Assembly: GCA_964345555.1 (NCBI GenBank)
Contig: CAYFRD010000031.1
Location: forward strand, 1 to 17,445
Direction: 5' to 3'
DNA: 17,445 bases
Source of the DNA: Peptoniphilus_E sp964345555
Lineage (GTDB): Bacteria; Bacillota; Clostridia; Tissierellales; Peptoniphilaceae
Part shown: positions 1 to 8,134 of the stretch, piece after piece
How positions within the stretch are numbered: position 1 is the first letter of the stretch
How the letters are laid out: each line of letters opens with the position of its first letter
Program-made: the position numbers and the translations under genes
Notes under the pieces: generated by a model
The model's input: the letters and a program-made list of their open reading frames with translations, nothing else
Database searches by the model: none
Told to the model about the DNA's origin: nothing

Positions 1-54
1 TTTTAATATATCATGTTCGGAATGAAATTGTCCTATTTAGTATATCCTATCCAT
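1..54. repeat. 54-bp terminal inverted repeat, left copy
   Basis: Bases 1-54 are identical to the reverse complement of bases 17392-17445, and the match stops sharply at base 55. Here the sequence cuts into the 3' end of a CPBP protease gene and supplies its last codons and stop. Both copies run outward, so they may be the first 54 bases of one longer repeated element beyond each edge. A length of 54 also equals k-1 for a k=55 de Bruijn assembly, so the apparent length may be set by the assembler; that part is inference. Confidence 0.9.
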
Positions 55-698
55 ACCAGTCCCGATACAAAGTACAGCATAGCATCTGACAGCTTAGTGG
101 TATAGTGCATTCCCTGGAACAAAAACGCCGACATCAATATGCCTATGTAGGGCAATTTTGGAAATATATATCTCTGAACAACTCCCCTCATCATGAGTTC
201 CTCACCGAAGGCAGGTATCATCATAAAAACCACTATTTTTCTCGCCCAATCAGTAGCCACCAGCTGTTTATTCAGCAACTCCTGATTTGCCGTCATGGAT
301 CCGTTCATCTTCGTCATCCAAATACTTATTCCTTGCAGTGCAATTATTGAAACAAGTCCGAAGGTAAACCACTTGAGCATATTTTTATCGCTCTTCTTAC
401 ATCTGTGAAAAAATCTTATTCCTACAAAGTACATAATCGCACACAATACCACAAGCCACAAGGCACGGACGACGGTGAACTCCCAAGGATTCGTACCCAA
501 AAATTTATAGAACTCAGGGGAATCATACACATATTCAGGATGGAGAACAGAAGTTATTTTAATAGCTAATTTCTCCGACAGCATATTACCGGAATAGTAA
601 ACAGGAATAAATACAGCTCCTATATACGGCTTTGGCGTCTTAAAATTATCCGTGACCCAAGAATCATCCTTGTGCAAAATTCTCTCAATTATATTCAT
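33..698 (-). CDS. CPBP family intramembrane metalloprotease, C-terminally truncated
   Basis: This 221-aa hydrophobic protein has membrane segments near residues 79-95, 110-128, 153-165 and 183-215. It shows three motifs of the CPBP (CAAX protease/bacteriocin-processing, Abi) family: EExxxR in GEELMMRGV (about 165-173), FxxxH in FQGMH (about 194-198) and FxxGxxxG near the end. Family members are membrane-embedded proteases that cut prenylated proteins or peptides. The last motif, an H/N-containing helix after FxxGxxxG, is missing because the frame runs into the 54-bp terminal repeat and stops at once. The ATG at 698 follows GGAAA at a suitable distance. A TATAAT match lies on the minus strand at 746-751 without a good -35 box. 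As it stands the gene is probably inactive. Substrate and role are unknown. Confidence 0.75.
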   Translation of the reverse strand: MNIIERILHKDDSWVTDNFKTPKPYIGAVFIPVYYSGNMLSEKLAIKITSVLHPEYVYDSPEFYKFLGTNPWEFTVVRALWLVVLCAIMYFVGIRFFHRCKKSDKNMLKWFTFGLVSIIALQGISIWMTKMNGSMTANQELLNKQLVATDWARKIVVFMMIPAFGEELMMRGVVQRYIFPKLPYIGILMSAFLFQGMHYTTKLSDAMLYFVSGLVWIGYTK

Positions 699-1146
699 AT
701 ATATTTTCCTTTCTTCTTAGTTGATAATTTTTTTCATATTTTTATATTATAACTCTTTCCTAAATAAATTTATATATTTTTTCAAGTGCTTGATTTATCT
801 TAATATTTTTAAGGTTTAGTAAACAAAGCAATCTGCTTGTCAACACAATAATCATCTTTCAGATACGCCGGCGTTTTTCTTATGCATCTCAAAGAGTACG
901 TATTACAAGCCATGTCTGAAGAAATAAATTAAATGTTGAATATGGACAACCGTTCTTACAAAAATGAATAAAAATAGGCTTCTCGCTTTTCACGAATATG
1001 GGTTTTAAGGATTTAGTTTTAATCCATCATTGATTTTTTAATTGCAGTTGGCAGACAATCATTTAAGGCTTTTTTATCGGATTTTCATTACTAAAGCCGA
1101 CAGTTCCCAGTCTAATCGGAGTATTATTTACACAAAAAAACAGAGG
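699..1146. other. Intergenic stretch without a recognisable gene
   Basis: About 450 bases separate the truncated protease gene from the terminator of the neighbouring operon. Both strands are rich in stop codons. The longest open stretch I noticed is a 34-codon minus-strand ORF (809-913) with no clear ribosome binding site, which I do not call. A TATAAT on the minus strand at 746-751 may be the -10 box of the protease gene. I see no RNA gene or repeat array here. Confidence 0.5.
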
Positions 1147-1162
1147 CTACACCAAGCCTCTG
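1134..1162 (-). terminator. Rho-independent terminator overlapping the end of a gene
   Basis: On the minus strand an 8-bp perfect stem (CAGAGGCT/AGCCTCTG, loop TGGTGT, 1141-1162) is followed by seven T residues (1134-1140). It closes the five-gene minus-strand operon. The TAG stop codon of the 88-aa membrane protein (1147-1149) lies within this hairpin, so its last codons and the terminator share the same bases. Confidence 0.9.
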
Positions 1163-1413
1163 TATTTGAATATCGCATACAAAATTATCAATAAACCGTA
1201 GAGTTTTATAACTGTGCTGAACAATTTCGGATCTTCCATCCTTGCATATATAAGGCTGGTGATCACTACTGTTGCAAGAAGCACATACTTTATTGAGGTG
1301 AGTGTACCAAGCAACTCTTCGGATTTTATTCCGAATTGGCTCAATGCCAAATTTAACAACACAAATGCCACTACTGATATTATTAATATTTTCTGAAATG
1401 TTTCTTTCTTCAT
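1147..1413 (-). CDS. Small membrane protein, unrecognised, last gene of the operon
   Basis: This is an 88-aa protein with three likely membrane helices (about residues 8-26, 38-57 and 66-83) and short charged loops; KSEE and RMEDPK are visible between helices. I do not recognise a family. Its ATG overlaps the stop codon of the aminotransferase gene by one base (TAATG), which suggests translation by re-initiation after that gene. No strong ribosome binding site of its own is evident. The stop codon lies inside the operon terminator. The intact frame, the coupled start and hydrophobicity beginning near the N terminus argue that it is real. The operon includes replication proteins, but nothing in the sequence ties this protein to replication. 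Confidence 0.75.
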   Translation of the reverse strand: MKKETFQKILIISVVAFVLLNLALSQFGIKSEELLGTLTSIKYVLLATVVITSLIYARMEDPKLFSTVIKLYGLLIILYAIFKYRGLV

Positions 1414-2609
1414 TACTTGCTCTTTATCCTATTGTATTCTTCCAATCCCTTTTTCAAAATACCTATGGCTTTTTTAAGATCTTCCACATTTATTACATAG
1501 GCAAGTCTTATGTGGCTCTTGTCGTCTTTGCCGTAGAAAAATCCGTTGCCCGGAGCAACCATCACAGTTTCACCGTCTATGTCGAAATCGGTGAGCATCC
1601 ACTTTGCAAAATCTTCGGCATCTTCTACAGGAATCTTGGGCATTACGTAGAATGCTCCTTGGGGTTTATACACTTCTATGCCTTCTATTTTATTTAATTC
1701 TTCAATTATGGTGTTTCTTCTCAAATCATATTCCGCATTTATTTCTTGGAAATATTTGTCATTTACTTCGTAAAGAGCTGCTGCTCCCACTTGGTCCACT
1801 GTGGATACAGCAAGTCTGGATGCGGCAAGTTTTAAGTATTGTTTTAAAAGGTCCGTGTTTTTTGTGGAGATTGATCCTATTCTCGCACCGCAAGCTCCAA
1901 ATCTTTTTGAAATTGAATCCACAAGTATGAGCCTGTCCTTTATGCCTTCAACTTGTCCGAAGGAATAAAATTCAAGATCGTCAAATACGAATTCTCTGTA
2001 AACTTCATCTGCTATTATGTAGAGATCGTATTCCAAAGCCGCTTTTACTATGCGTTCAACTTCTTCCTTGGTATATACAACTCCTGTGGGATTTGACGGA
2101 TTGGAAAGGAGTATTCCTTTTGTATTCGCATCTATATTTTTAACTATTTCTTCATAGGATGGAAGTCTGTATCCGTCAGTTACGGAGGTTTCAAAAACGT
2201 TGGGGACTATTCCCAATTCTCTGAAAGCTGTGAGATAATTTGTATAGAATGGATTGGATGTTAAAATATTATCTCCCAAATCCGTTATTGATATTATGGC
2301 ATATAAAAGAGCTTCACTGGCTCCGTTTGTGATTACTATTTCATCTTCATCTATGTCTATGTTTTTTTCTTTGTAGTATTTTGAGATTTCCTTTCTCAAA
2401 GATTCTATACCCTTCGACGGTGCATAGGGTAAAGTGTGCGTTTCTATTCCGGATATTGCATCGAAAAATTCCTGCGGCACATTGGTGTCGGGTGCTCCGA
2501 TATTTAAATGATATACTTTTTTACCCTTCTTACTTGCTTCCTCAGCATAGGGTCCTAAAACTCTTGTAGCTGAAAAAGGTACTTCTTGTACTCTGTTTGA
2601 TAATTTCAT
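1413..2609 (-). CDS. PLP-dependent aminotransferase, class I/II (aspartate/aromatic type)
   Basis: The 398-aa protein has the full fold-type I aminotransferase pattern: IGAPD near residue 38, NPSNPTG (169-175) with the PLP-contacting Asn, DEVY (201-204), SISKRFGACGARIG (232-245) with the PLP lysine at about 235, and the substrate-carboxylate Arg in SHIRLAYV (about 368). It probably transfers an amino group between an amino acid and a 2-oxoacid in the cytosol; exact substrates cannot be read from the sequence. The frame opens with a GTG at 2618, but that GTG lies inside the ribosome binding site AGGGGTGATTAAG, so I choose the ATG at 2609. The gene follows the helicase loader closely and overlaps the next gene by one base. 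Confidence 0.93.
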   Translation of the reverse strand: MKLSNRVQEVPFSATRVLGPYAEEASKKGKKVYHLNIGAPDTNVPQEFFDAISGIETHTLPYAPSKGIESLRKEISKYYKEKNIDIDEDEIVITNGASEALLYAIISITDLGDNILTSNPFYTNYLTAFRELGIVPNVFETSVTDGYRLPSYEEIVKNIDANTKGILLSNPSNPTGVVYTKEEVERIVKAALEYDLYIIADEVYREFVFDDLEFYSFGQVEGIKDRLILVDSISKRFGACGARIGSISTKNTDLLKQYLKLAASRLAVSTVDQVGAAALYEVNDKYFQEINAEYDLRRNTIIEELNKIEGIEVYKPQGAFYVMPKIPVEDAEDFAKWMLTDFDIDGETVMVAPGNGFFYGKDDKSHIRLAYVINVEDLKKAIGILKKGLEEYNRIKSK

Positions 2610-2620
2610 CTTAATCACCC

Positions 2621-3598
2621 CTAATTGATTTTTAATCGCAAATCTTCTCCAAAAAATTTAAGTGGAAAAAATTTTTGAAATACCCTCGAAAAAACTCTAT
2701 CCGTGTAGGTTTTAGACAACTCCTTAGGCGAAAGATTTGTGGAGATAAGAGTTTTTTTACCTCTGAGCAGTCTTGTGTTGACTATATTGAATATTTCCGA
2801 TGTGGAGAAAGAGTTTATCATTTCTATTCCCAAGTCGTCTATGATGAGAAGATCGCTGCTAAAAAGCATCTTGTACTTCATATCCGCCATGTCGTTTCGC
2901 CTAAACTTCTTTTCCTCCGCTACATCTATTAAGTTAAATGCCGTCTGATAGATCACGTTGTAATTTCTGTCTATGAGTTCCTTTGTCATGCAATTTAAAA
3001 GAAAGGTTTTGCCTTGTCCTGTGGGTCCGTAAAACAACAGGTTCATGTCGTTCTTTTTATCAAAGGTGTCCATGAATTTTTTTACGGCTTTGAGGATATT
3101 TTCCATGTTTTCCCTGGGCGATATACCCTCTTTTTCCACTATTTCTTGCGAAAATATGTCCAGGTCGAAGGTGTTGAAATTCTCCTTTTCAAGCATGTAG
3201 GATATGTTGCTCATCTCGTAGAGTTCCTTGCTCAATTTTATTTTCAGACAATCGCATTTTACTCCATTATCAAGATATCCCGTATCTTTACATTTTATGC
3301 ATTTATATTGTAAATTTAAGTAATCCGGTGGGTAATTTTTTTCCTTTAAGATTTTCGTCTTTTCCTTTTTTAAATCATATATGTCCTGATTTATCTTTCG
3401 CAAACTTTCTCCGGAAGGAGATTTTATCTGCTGCTTTGAAGCTTCCAGTGCTAATTTTAAGATAAGTTCATCTATTTTTTTTACAGCGGGAATTTTTACA
3501 TAGATTTCAGCCTTTCTGTCTTCCAGTTCCTGCTGATTCCTATCTCTCTGAATTTCGTATTCCCTTTCAATTTTTCTATAAACTTCTATTTTAATCAC
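2621..3598 (-). CDS. DnaC/DnaI-type helicase loader, AAA+ ATPase
   Basis: This 325-aa protein has a charged N-terminal region (1-90), a zinc-finger-like Cys set (YKCIKC at 98-103 and KCDC at 114-117) and a C-terminal AAA+ ATPase domain. That domain shows Walker A GPTGQGKT (191-198), Walker B LLIIDDLG (250-257), a sensor I STN (286-288) and a likely arginine finger in RVFSRV. This layout matches Bacillota DnaI/DnaC proteins, which load the replicative helicase onto DNA, and it follows a DnaD-domain gene as primosome genes often do. An IstB-like transposition helper is less likely given the Cys region and partner. The frame opens with GTG overlapping the DnaD stop by 8 nt. An ATA at 3589 sits where the GGTGATTAAA signal would place a start. 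Confidence 0.88.
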   Translation of the reverse strand: MIKIEVYRKIEREYEIQRDRNQQELEDRKAEIYVKIPAVKKIDELILKLALEASKQQIKSPSGESLRKINQDIYDLKKEKTKILKEKNYPPDYLNLQYKCIKCKDTGYLDNGVKCDCLKIKLSKELYEMSNISYMLEKENFNTFDLDIFSQEIVEKEGISPRENMENILKAVKKFMDTFDKKNDMNLLFYGPTGQGKTFLLNCMTKELIDRNYNVIYQTAFNLIDVAEEKKFRRNDMADMKYKMLFSSDLLIIDDLGIEMINSFSTSEIFNIVNTRLLRGKKTLISTNLSPKELSKTYTDRVFSRVFQKFFPLKFFGEDLRLKIN

Positions 3599-4598
3599 CC
3601 AGCTTCTTAAATAAAGCTTCTCTTTTTTCTCTTGCCAGCTCTTCCAAGTCCTCTTCCGTCAATTCGTCGGATTGCTGTTTGAAATTATGGAACTTTGTCT
3701 TTTTGTAATTAACAGGCCTTTTATCCAATGCCGCTATGTCTTCTACTTTTTTAATTCCCTTTTCATTCCAAGATTCCAAAATTCTGTCAACATATCCTAT
3801 GTTGGGATTTGATATGTTGATGCATCTTTCACAAGCCTTTAATACCACGTCCATATCATATCCCAATTCTTCAAACCACGAATTTACCACTTGGAAGTCC
3901 GTATTGTTAAATGCCTTATTGGACAGTCCCATGGCGGTTTTTATCCTCATGAATCTGTAATATTTTTCATCGTATTCTCTATATGATTGCTCTATGTCTT
4001 CTATAGTTCTTATGTTGTTATCGGACCAGTTTCTCACAACAGCTTCCACATATTTAACGGAGGTTTTTTTCTTCAATTCCGTTGAATACCAAAAAGCCTC
4101 CTCTATTATCTCCACAGGCATATTGTAGATATCTCTCCATGTGGCTATATCCTGCTTTTGAGCGATACTGAGCCTTCCTCTCATGTAGTAGTCCGCAACG
4201 GAGAGGAGATTAGCGATCTTCTTGTCATCGAGCATTTCATTTCTGTCGATTTTTTCCTCCGCTTTTGGAGCTGAATATATATTTTCAATATACAATTGTT
4301 TTAAATTCAAAAAGATTATGTCGTAGCTTTCATCTTCATTATACTCTTTTTTTATTATGCCGACTTTTTCCCAGTAATCCCAAGCTCTTAAAAGATCCGA
4401 CTCTATAAGTCCCAAAAGATCGGCAATCAAGCTGAAATTATAGGCTTTGAGCCCTCCCGACTCCTTTGCGAATTTATATCCCATGAGATAAATTTTTACA
4501 AAGTTGCCGTCGGCTTGAGGCATGTAGTCATTTATAAATATATTTTCAACGGGAGTATCTGCCAAGTCCATTCTCAAGTTTTGTAGCTTAAAGTACAT
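3591..4598 (-). CDS. DnaD-domain replication initiation protein
   Basis: The 335-aa protein has an N-terminal winged-helix-like region (about 1-110) and two copies of the DnaD/DnaB C-terminal helical motif. These are YVEAVVRNWSDNNIRTIEDI (183-202) and YVDRILESWNEKGIKKVEDI (269-288), each with the Y..I...W...GI...DI pattern. Gram-positive DnaD proteins remodel DNA and help recruit the helicase loader at origins and stalled forks. Two tandem copies are seen in several clostridial DnaD-like proteins. The C-terminal tail is charged. The ATG at 4598 follows GAGGTGAT, the start overlaps the upstream acetyltransferase gene by 25 nt, and the end overlaps the helicase-loader gene by 8 nt, so the three are probably translated from one mRNA. 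Confidence 0.88.
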   Translation of the reverse strand: MYFKLQNLRMDLADTPVENIFINDYMPQADGNFVKIYLMGYKFAKESGGLKAYNFSLIADLLGLIESDLLRAWDYWEKVGIIKKEYNEDESYDIIFLNLKQLYIENIYSAPKAEEKIDRNEMLDDKKIANLLSVADYYMRGRLSIAQKQDIATWRDIYNMPVEIIEEAFWYSTELKKKTSVKYVEAVVRNWSDNNIRTIEDIEQSYREYDEKYYRFMRIKTAMGLSNKAFNNTDFQVVNSWFEELGYDMDVVLKACERCINISNPNIGYVDRILESWNEKGIKKVEDIAALDKRPVNYKKTKFHNFKQQSDELTEEDLEELAREKREALFKKLGD

Positions 4599-5179
4599 TT
4601 TATCACCTCATTGAAATAATTTCTATCAAGTACCATTTTGTCCGCATAGAAAAAAGTCTTGCCAAGTATATTTAAAAAACTGTTCTTGTTTTCTATGTAT
4701 TCTCTGTCATTTTTATCAGGTTTTTCGTTGGGATATATCATCACCGTGGTTGCATACTTTTTAAATCCCAATTTTTTGTATAGAGATAAGGCTCTTTGGT
4801 TGTATCTGGCAACCTTCAAGTAAAGTTTTTGAAATCCCCACTCGTTGAAAAACACGTCGCTCATTGTATAAAGAGCTTCTTCGCCGTATTTTTTCCCTAT
4901 GAAAGTCGGATTTAACACCAGACCCAGTATAGCACTTTTGTTGTACTCTTTCATATGCTTAAAACTTATATAACCTATAGGTTCTTCTCTCAAAAATATG
5001 GTGTAGTACTTGGCGCCGAAGGATGTCTTCCACAGATACCACTCCTCGATCTCCTCGTCGGTTTCCTCATAAAAATTGTAATCGTCGTAGAGTGTACTCT
5101 TATGTTTTTCCCAATTTTTAAATTCTTCCACATCTTCAATTTTCATTTTATCATAGGATAATCTGGTGCTTTTTATCAT
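4574..5179 (-). CDS. GNAT family N-acetyltransferase
   Basis: A 201-aa cytosolic protein with the GNAT fold pattern. A central strand (GYISF, about 69-73) leads to ILGLVLNPTFIGKKYGEEAL (84-103), in which the Q/RxxGxG/A acetyl-CoA pyrophosphate loop is seen as IGKKYG. Near the C-terminal third, a motif with N-QRALSLYKKLGF (127-139) is typical of RimJ/RimL-like members. The acceptor could be an amine, a protein N terminus or an antibiotic; the sequence does not tell. The C-terminal 60 residues extend beyond the usual core. The ATG at 5179 has AAGG eight bases upstream. It is the first gene of the minus-strand operon, and its 3' end overlaps the DnaD-domain gene by 25 nt. Confidence 0.85.
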   Translation of the reverse strand: MIKSTRLSYDKMKIEDVEEFKNWEKHKSTLYDDYNFYEETDEEIEEWYLWKTSFGAKYYTIFLREEPIGYISFKHMKEYNKSAILGLVLNPTFIGKKYGEEALYTMSDVFFNEWGFQKLYLKVARYNQRALSLYKKLGFKKYATTVMIYPNEKPDKNDREYIENKNSFLNILGKTFFYADKMVLDRNYFNEVIKCTLSYKT

Positions 5180-5208
5180 AAAATTACCTTCTCTGTGGAA
5201 TTAAGTAT

Positions 5209-5235
5209 AAAAACAAAAGGCTCTTAAGCCCTTTG
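5209..5235 (-). terminator. Probable terminator after the MATE gene
   Basis: On the minus strand AAAGGGCT-TAAG-AGCCTTT forms a stem with one bulged G and is followed by TTGTTTTTA. It lies 45-70 nt past the MATE stop codon and just before the acetyltransferase gene. The T-rich tract overlaps a TATACT (5204-5209) that could serve the downstream operon, but I see no good -35 box. Confidence 0.6.
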
Positions 5236-5279
5236 AAAGTCTGTCTATAAATTATTAAGACTTTTCCATAAATTGGATT

Positions 5280-6662
5280 CTAAGCCTCTTTTAATCGAGC
5301 TTCCAATTGAGTTCTCCATTTACCGAATCTGAAATACAATGCATTTAATATAAAGGTCACCGTCCAGGATATAGGATAGGACAGCACTACTATTTCAATT
5401 CTGAACCATATTTCAAGGGCTATGTAAATCCACAATATTCTCAATATGCACATTGAAAATATGGAAATTATCATGGGTGGCAAGGCATATCCTGCACCCC
5501 TTACAAATCCCACGAACACCTCGCTCATTCCGAATATGAAGTATCCCATAGCGAAATATCTGAAAGCATTCACGCCCACAGCCACGACTTCCGGATCAGA
5601 TGTAAATACATACATGAGTTTTTCTATGGATAAAAGTCCGATTATAGTAAGGGATATGGTAACCGTCAAAGAGAGTTTCAGAGATTGCTTAACTCCTTCT
5701 CTTAATCTGTCTATTTTTCCTGCTCCCACATTTTGCCCCGAAAAGGTGGTGACTGCAAGAGCCACTGCATTTAAGGACATAAATATAAACCCGTCAATTC
5801 TCTCTTGTGCCGCAAATCCTGCAATGGTAGTAGCTCCAAATAGATTTATCTTTGATTGTATAAGCACATTTGAAAGACTTATAACGGAACTTTGTATACC
5901 CGTGGGTATCCCTATTTTAAATATTTTAGACATTACGCTTTTATAAAATTTAATATCTCTTGGATTTAACTTAAATATTCTCTCTGATTTCATCAAGTTA
6001 TATGTTACAAGAACTGCAGATACGGTCTGAGCAATTAAAGTTGCCAAGGCGGCTCCCACTACAGACATTTTAAATGCAGCCACAAATACAAAATCCAATG
6101 CTACATTGACAATTGCTGAAACTACCAAAAAGTTAAAGGGTCTTCTGGAATCTCCCACAGATCTCAAAATTCCCGCACCCATGTTGTAGAGCAAAAGCGG
6201 TGTCATTCCCATGAAGAATATTCTCATGTAGGTGACGGCATCGTCCAGTATTTCCTCGGGAGTGTTCAATGCTCCCAGTATTACAGGCGCTACAAAGTAT
6301 CCCACTACGGATAAAATAATACCGCCTGCTATGGCCATAGCATAGGCTGTGTGGACTGAATTGTGCAATCTTTCTCTATCGCTTTGTCCGTACATTTGGG
6401 CGACGATTACAGATGATCCCGTTGTGAGTCCCAAAAACAAAGATATTAGCAGGTTGGATATGGAACCCGTCGCTCCTACTGCAGCCATGGGATGCTTTCC
6501 TGCAAAGGTGCCCACTATCATCAAGTCAGCTGTGTTGTAAAACTGTTGAAGAAAATTGGATAGCAAAATAGGTATGGCGAAATATATTATTCCCGATAAA
6601 ATTGAACCCTCGGTCAAATTTATATTTTCATTTTTTTTGATTTTTTTAAAGCTGAATTTCAT
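5280..6662 (-). CDS. MATE family multidrug/Na+ efflux transporter
   Basis: A polytopic membrane protein of 460 aa from the chosen start, with about 12 hydrophobic segments in two halves. Family-like signatures are SILSGIIYFAIPILLSNFLQ and QQFYNTADLMIVG near the N terminus, GATGSISNLLISLFLGLTTG in helix 2, and FAAQERIDGF with ATTFSGQNVGAGK at the start of the second half. MATE proteins export cationic drugs or metabolites in exchange for Na+ or H+. The open frame extends to a TTG at 6698, but ATG at 6662 is preceded by GGGAGG with a 6-nt spacer and gives a normal MATE N terminus. It is divergent from the DUF3048 gene; a minus-strand TATAAT at 6703-6708 could be its -10 box. Confidence 0.93.
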   Translation of the reverse strand: MKFSFKKIKKNENINLTEGSILSGIIYFAIPILLSNFLQQFYNTADLMIVGTFAGKHPMAAVGATGSISNLLISLFLGLTTGSSVIVAQMYGQSDRERLHNSVHTAYAMAIAGGIILSVVGYFVAPVILGALNTPEEILDDAVTYMRIFFMGMTPLLLYNMGAGILRSVGDSRRPFNFLVVSAIVNVALDFVFVAAFKMSVVGAALATLIAQTVSAVLVTYNLMKSERIFKLNPRDIKFYKSVMSKIFKIGIPTGIQSSVISLSNVLIQSKINLFGATTIAGFAAQERIDGFIFMSLNAVALAVTTFSGQNVGAGKIDRLREGVKQSLKLSLTVTISLTIIGLLSIEKLMYVFTSDPEVVAVGVNAFRYFAMGYFIFGMSEVFVGFVRGAGYALPPMIISIFSMCILRILWIYIALEIWFRIEIVVLSYPISWTVTFILNALYFRFGKWRTQLEARLKEA

Positions 6663-6839
6663 CAGATGCCTCCCGTATATCCCAATATAATTCTCCAATA
6701 TTATTATATACTATATTTCACATTAATTTTAGATACTATTGAAATTTTGGAATATTATCTTTAAACTTATATTGTAAGCTATCTCTTTAATTTAATATTC
6801 TAATAGAATAAAATCAAATGTAAAGCATGGAGTGAATTG

Positions 6840-7943
6840 ATGAAACTAAAAAAATTACTTATACTTATTCTTTCGCTGCTTTTATTTACCGCTTGTTCAG
6901 CAGACAAAGAAATAACGGAATTAAAAGATGACAAAAACACCGAAGTTGCTGAAGACGTCATAGAAGAAGAACCGGAAGAAAAATTTTATTCCCCCATAAG
7001 CGGTCTGGAAGCTGAAGAAGATCTTTCCAAGGATCCTATTTTTGCAGTTATGTACGACAACCACCCCGACGCACTGCCACAATCAGCACTGTCAGATGCG
7101 GAAGTAATCTATGAATTTAAAGTCGAAGGACAGTACACCAGATTTTTGGCATTGTTTTTAAAAAACAGACCGGAAGTCATAGGATCTGTGAGATCTGCAA
7201 GACCCTACTTTGCAAACACCGCCAAGGAATACAATTCCATATACATACACTGGGGAGGCTCCGATGCAGGATATGCCGCCATCTCCACAAATGACCTCAT
7301 GGATATAGACGGAATAGCCTACGAAGGCTCCACCTTTTACAGAAACAAGGAAGTACATAAAAAAAGACCTCATGACGGTTACACCGGCTACGAACTTCTC
7401 TACGAAAGAGCAAAAGAAAAGGGATACTTGGAAAATATAAGTAACGAACCCTTTTTCAATTTTGACAAATCAGAAGATCTGAGTGAACTGTCACACCAAA
7501 TGGGAACAAAATTTGCAGAAAGTGTATCTCTGAACTTTTTCGCACAATACAATATGACAGTAGCCTATGATGCAAGCTCCGACAACTACAGCTTCACAAG
7601 AAACGGAGAAAAAGTTGCCGACGAAAGAAATGGAGAAGAGTTAAGAGCGAGAAATGTGATTATTCAATTCGCATCGTCTAAAATCACCGGTCCCAAGGAC
7701 ACTCTGACCATAGACCACATAGGCACCGGGACGGGCAAACTGTTGAGCAGAGGAATGATAATAGACATAACTTGGGAAAAACCCGATGCAACATCAAAAA
7801 CCATATTCAAAACTCTCTCAGGCGATGAAATAATATTAAATCCCGGACTGACCGTTGTGGAAGTCATAGATTCCGCAGATCTTATCCACATATCACCGGA
7901 AGAGTCCACACCTGCAGAAGAAGAAAATACAGAAGAAGCATAA
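6840..7943 (+). CDS. DUF3048 domain lipoprotein (YerB-like)
   Basis: This 367-aa protein starts with a short positive region, a hydrophobic stretch and a lipobox (FTAC, Cys about 19), so it is predicted to be a lipid-anchored extracytoplasmic protein. An acidic linker rich in Glu (about 25-50) follows. The body matches DUF3048 proteins such as Bacillus YerB: PISGLEAEEDLSKDPIFAVM, then the strongly conserved GSVRSARPYF (about 119-128) and the IHWGGSDAGY region, with a C-terminal half ending VVEVIDSADLIHI. The family's function is not established. The chosen ATG at 6840 has GGAG upstream; a TTG three bases earlier is also in frame. It is monocistronic with a clear terminator, and has a Glu-rich tail. 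Confidence 0.88.
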   Translation: MKLKKLLILILSLLLFTACSADKEITELKDDKNTEVAEDVIEEEPEEKFYSPISGLEAEEDLSKDPIFAVMYDNHPDALPQSALSDAEVIYEFKVEGQYTRFLALFLKNRPEVIGSVRSARPYFANTAKEYNSIYIHWGGSDAGYAAISTNDLMDIDGIAYEGSTFYRNKEVHKKRPHDGYTGYELLYERAKEKGYLENISNEPFFNFDKSEDLSELSHQMGTKFAESVSLNFFAQYNMTVAYDASSDNYSFTRNGEKVADERNGEELRARNVIIQFASSKITGPKDTLTIDHIGTGTGKLLSRGMIIDITWEKPDATSKTIFKTLSGDEIILNPGLTVVEVIDSADLIHISPEESTPAEEENTEEA

Positions 7944-7950
7944 AATTTAT

Positions 7951-7973
7951 TCCCCGACTGCCCGGGGATTTTT
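7951..7973 (+). terminator. Rho-independent terminator of the DUF3048 gene
   Basis: A GC-rich stem (TCCCCG/CGGGGA, loop ACTGCC) followed by a run of five to six T residues lies 8 nt past the stop codon. Confidence 0.9.
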
Positions 7974-8030
7974 CATATACTCTCTAAAACCCATATTATA
8001 GATACTCATAAAAATTTAATTAAATATTTA

Positions 8031-8047
8031 ATATGTCCCGGACATAT
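8031..8047. promoter_or_regulatory. 17-bp palindrome upstream of a promoter (operator candidate)
   Basis: ATATGTCC-C-GGACATAT is a perfect 8-1-8 dyad. It ends 13 bp before the -35 box of the promoter at 8061-8088, a position suited to a regulator-binding site. No regulator gene is present in the window. The role is inferred from symmetry and position only. Confidence 0.45.
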
Positions 8048-8060
8048 ATGGACATTCACC

Positions 8061-8088
8061 TTGTCGGAAATAAATATAAATAGATAAT
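8061..8088 (+). promoter_or_regulatory. Sigma-70-type promoter for the tiny ORF pair
   Basis: TTGTCG (8061-8066) and GATAAT (8083-8088) are separated by 16 bp and would start transcription about 40 nt before the first small ORF. The spacing and near-consensus boxes support it, though such matches are common in AT-rich DNA. Confidence 0.5.
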
Positions 8089-8134
8089 ACTAAGTGCCTT
8101 TAATATGTGATTTTAATTATTTTGAGGTGTTTTT

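Noticed and set aside
841..890. ACGCCGGCGT palindrome followed by T residues (about 865-880) as a terminator
   Set aside because: The palindrome has no loop, so only about three base pairs could form a hairpin; it is too weak to call.
2675..3313. Plus-strand open frames of 69-99 codons opposite the helicase-loader gene
   Set aside because: They lie antisense to a clear AAA+ ATPase gene, have no ribosome binding sites and show no domain pattern.
5446..5946. 166-codon plus-strand frame opposite the MATE gene
   Set aside because: It is a shadow of the MATE coding sequence; the composition follows the antisense codons and no recognisable protein features are present.
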